Of a stretch of 5,457 bases of DNA, positions 5,281-5,457 are shown one piece after another. Every line of letters starts with the position of its first letter. Positions within the stretch are counted from its first letter, which is position 1. The position numbers and the translations under genes were made by a program. This DNA comes from an uncultured Lachnospiraceae bacterium (lineage in GTDB: Bacteria > Bacillota > Clostridia > Lachnospirales > Lachnospiraceae). The notes below the pieces were generated by a model that worked only from the letters and a program-made list of their open reading frames with translations, searched no databases and had not been told where the DNA came from. The stretch spans positions 2,867 to 8,323 of the forward strand of contig CARUOB010000086.1 of the NCBI GenBank assembly GCA_949076555.1, in the 5' to 3' direction.

Positions 5281-5341
5281 AGACGAAACTATAGTGATTC
5301 TTAGGTTCTGTTCTTTAGAACCTTAGAATTACTTTTCGTCT
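5281..5341 (-). repeat. Long imperfect hairpin abutting the 23S rRNA 3' end
   Basis: On the minus strand, AGACGAAA and TTTCGTCT form an 8-bp outer stem. Inside it, GTAATTCTAAGGTTCT and AGAACCTAAGAATCAC pair at 14 of 16 positions around a 7-base loop. Unpaired bases between the stems are one on one side and five on the other. The 61-base structure starts at the mature 23S end and has no U tail, so it is more likely an rRNA trailer processing structure than a terminator. In most bacteria the 23S trailer pairs with the leader to make the RNase III or Mini-III substrate; here the trailer can pair with itself. Confidence 0.65.
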
Positions 5342-5457
5342 TGGTTAAGCCCTAGACCGATTAGTACATGTCAGCTCCACACATTGCTGCGCTTCCACCT
5401 CATGCCTATCTACCTCGTACTCTTCAAGGGGTCTCCGGATTCCTCCTGGGATATCTC
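5342..5457 (-). rRNA. 23S ribosomal RNA, 3' end (partial)
   Basis: The minus strand ends GTACTAATCGGTCTAGGGC then TTAACCA, and further in has GGAAGCGCAGCAATGTGTGG and the GTACGAGGTAG segment. These are the hallmarks of the last ~110 bases of bacterial large-subunit rRNA. The final GGCTTAACC is the strand that pairs with the 5' GGTTAAGC of 23S. The rest of the gene lies beyond the right edge. The exact mature end is uncertain by one or two bases. No 5S rRNA or tRNA follows it before cheV. Confidence 0.95.

Noticed and set aside
5281..5341. Long hairpin as a small transposable (MITE-like) element
   Set aside because: No target-site duplication or second copy is visible, and its position at the mature 23S end favours an rRNA trailer structure.

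Overview
The window looks like a chromosomal segment from a motile Gram-positive anaerobe of the Clostridia, most likely Lachnospiraceae. This rests on the Firmicutes-type 23S rRNA 3' end, on a CheV coupling protein, on the style of the HisH protein, on AGGAGG-like ribosome binding sites and on sigma-A-like promoters. The lineage is inferred by eye; no search was run. Every gene I can support lies on the minus strand, so transcription runs from high to low coordinates.

Reading in the direction of transcription: the window opens inside the last ~116 bases of a 23S rRNA gene (5342-5457). No 5S rRNA follows. The 323 bases between the 23S end and cheV hold a long imperfect hairpin touching the 23S end, a second short palindrome, a strong intrinsic terminator with a ten-U tail, an extended -10 promoter and a ~100-nt leader with a possible 15-codon ORF. 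Next come cheV (CheW domain plus receiver domain), a GC-rich terminator hairpin, and a divergent Sir2-fold gene whose catalytic His position appears to be Cys. Two small hairpins and a good promoter (3131-3159) then precede an 802-residue gene. It encodes a very acidic, repeat-rich membrane protein I do not recognise. Its stop overlaps the start of hisH by ATGA, and the first ten codons of hisF lie at the very edge (1-32).

HisH and HisF together form imidazole glycerol phosphate synthase of histidine biosynthesis. CheV belongs to chemotaxis. The link between these two worlds is the 802-residue protein. It has a long cytoplasmic N-terminal half with SLDDL-type repeats and several short amphipathic motifs, one of which closely resembles the N-terminal EIDALLNG motif of FliM/FliY that binds phosphorylated CheY. 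A Lys/Glu-rich tract, one membrane helix and a helical extracytoplasmic domain follow. My main hypothesis is that it is a membrane-anchored scaffold with several docking motifs, possibly for receiver domains such as that of CheV. This is inference from motif likeness and gene neighbourhood only.
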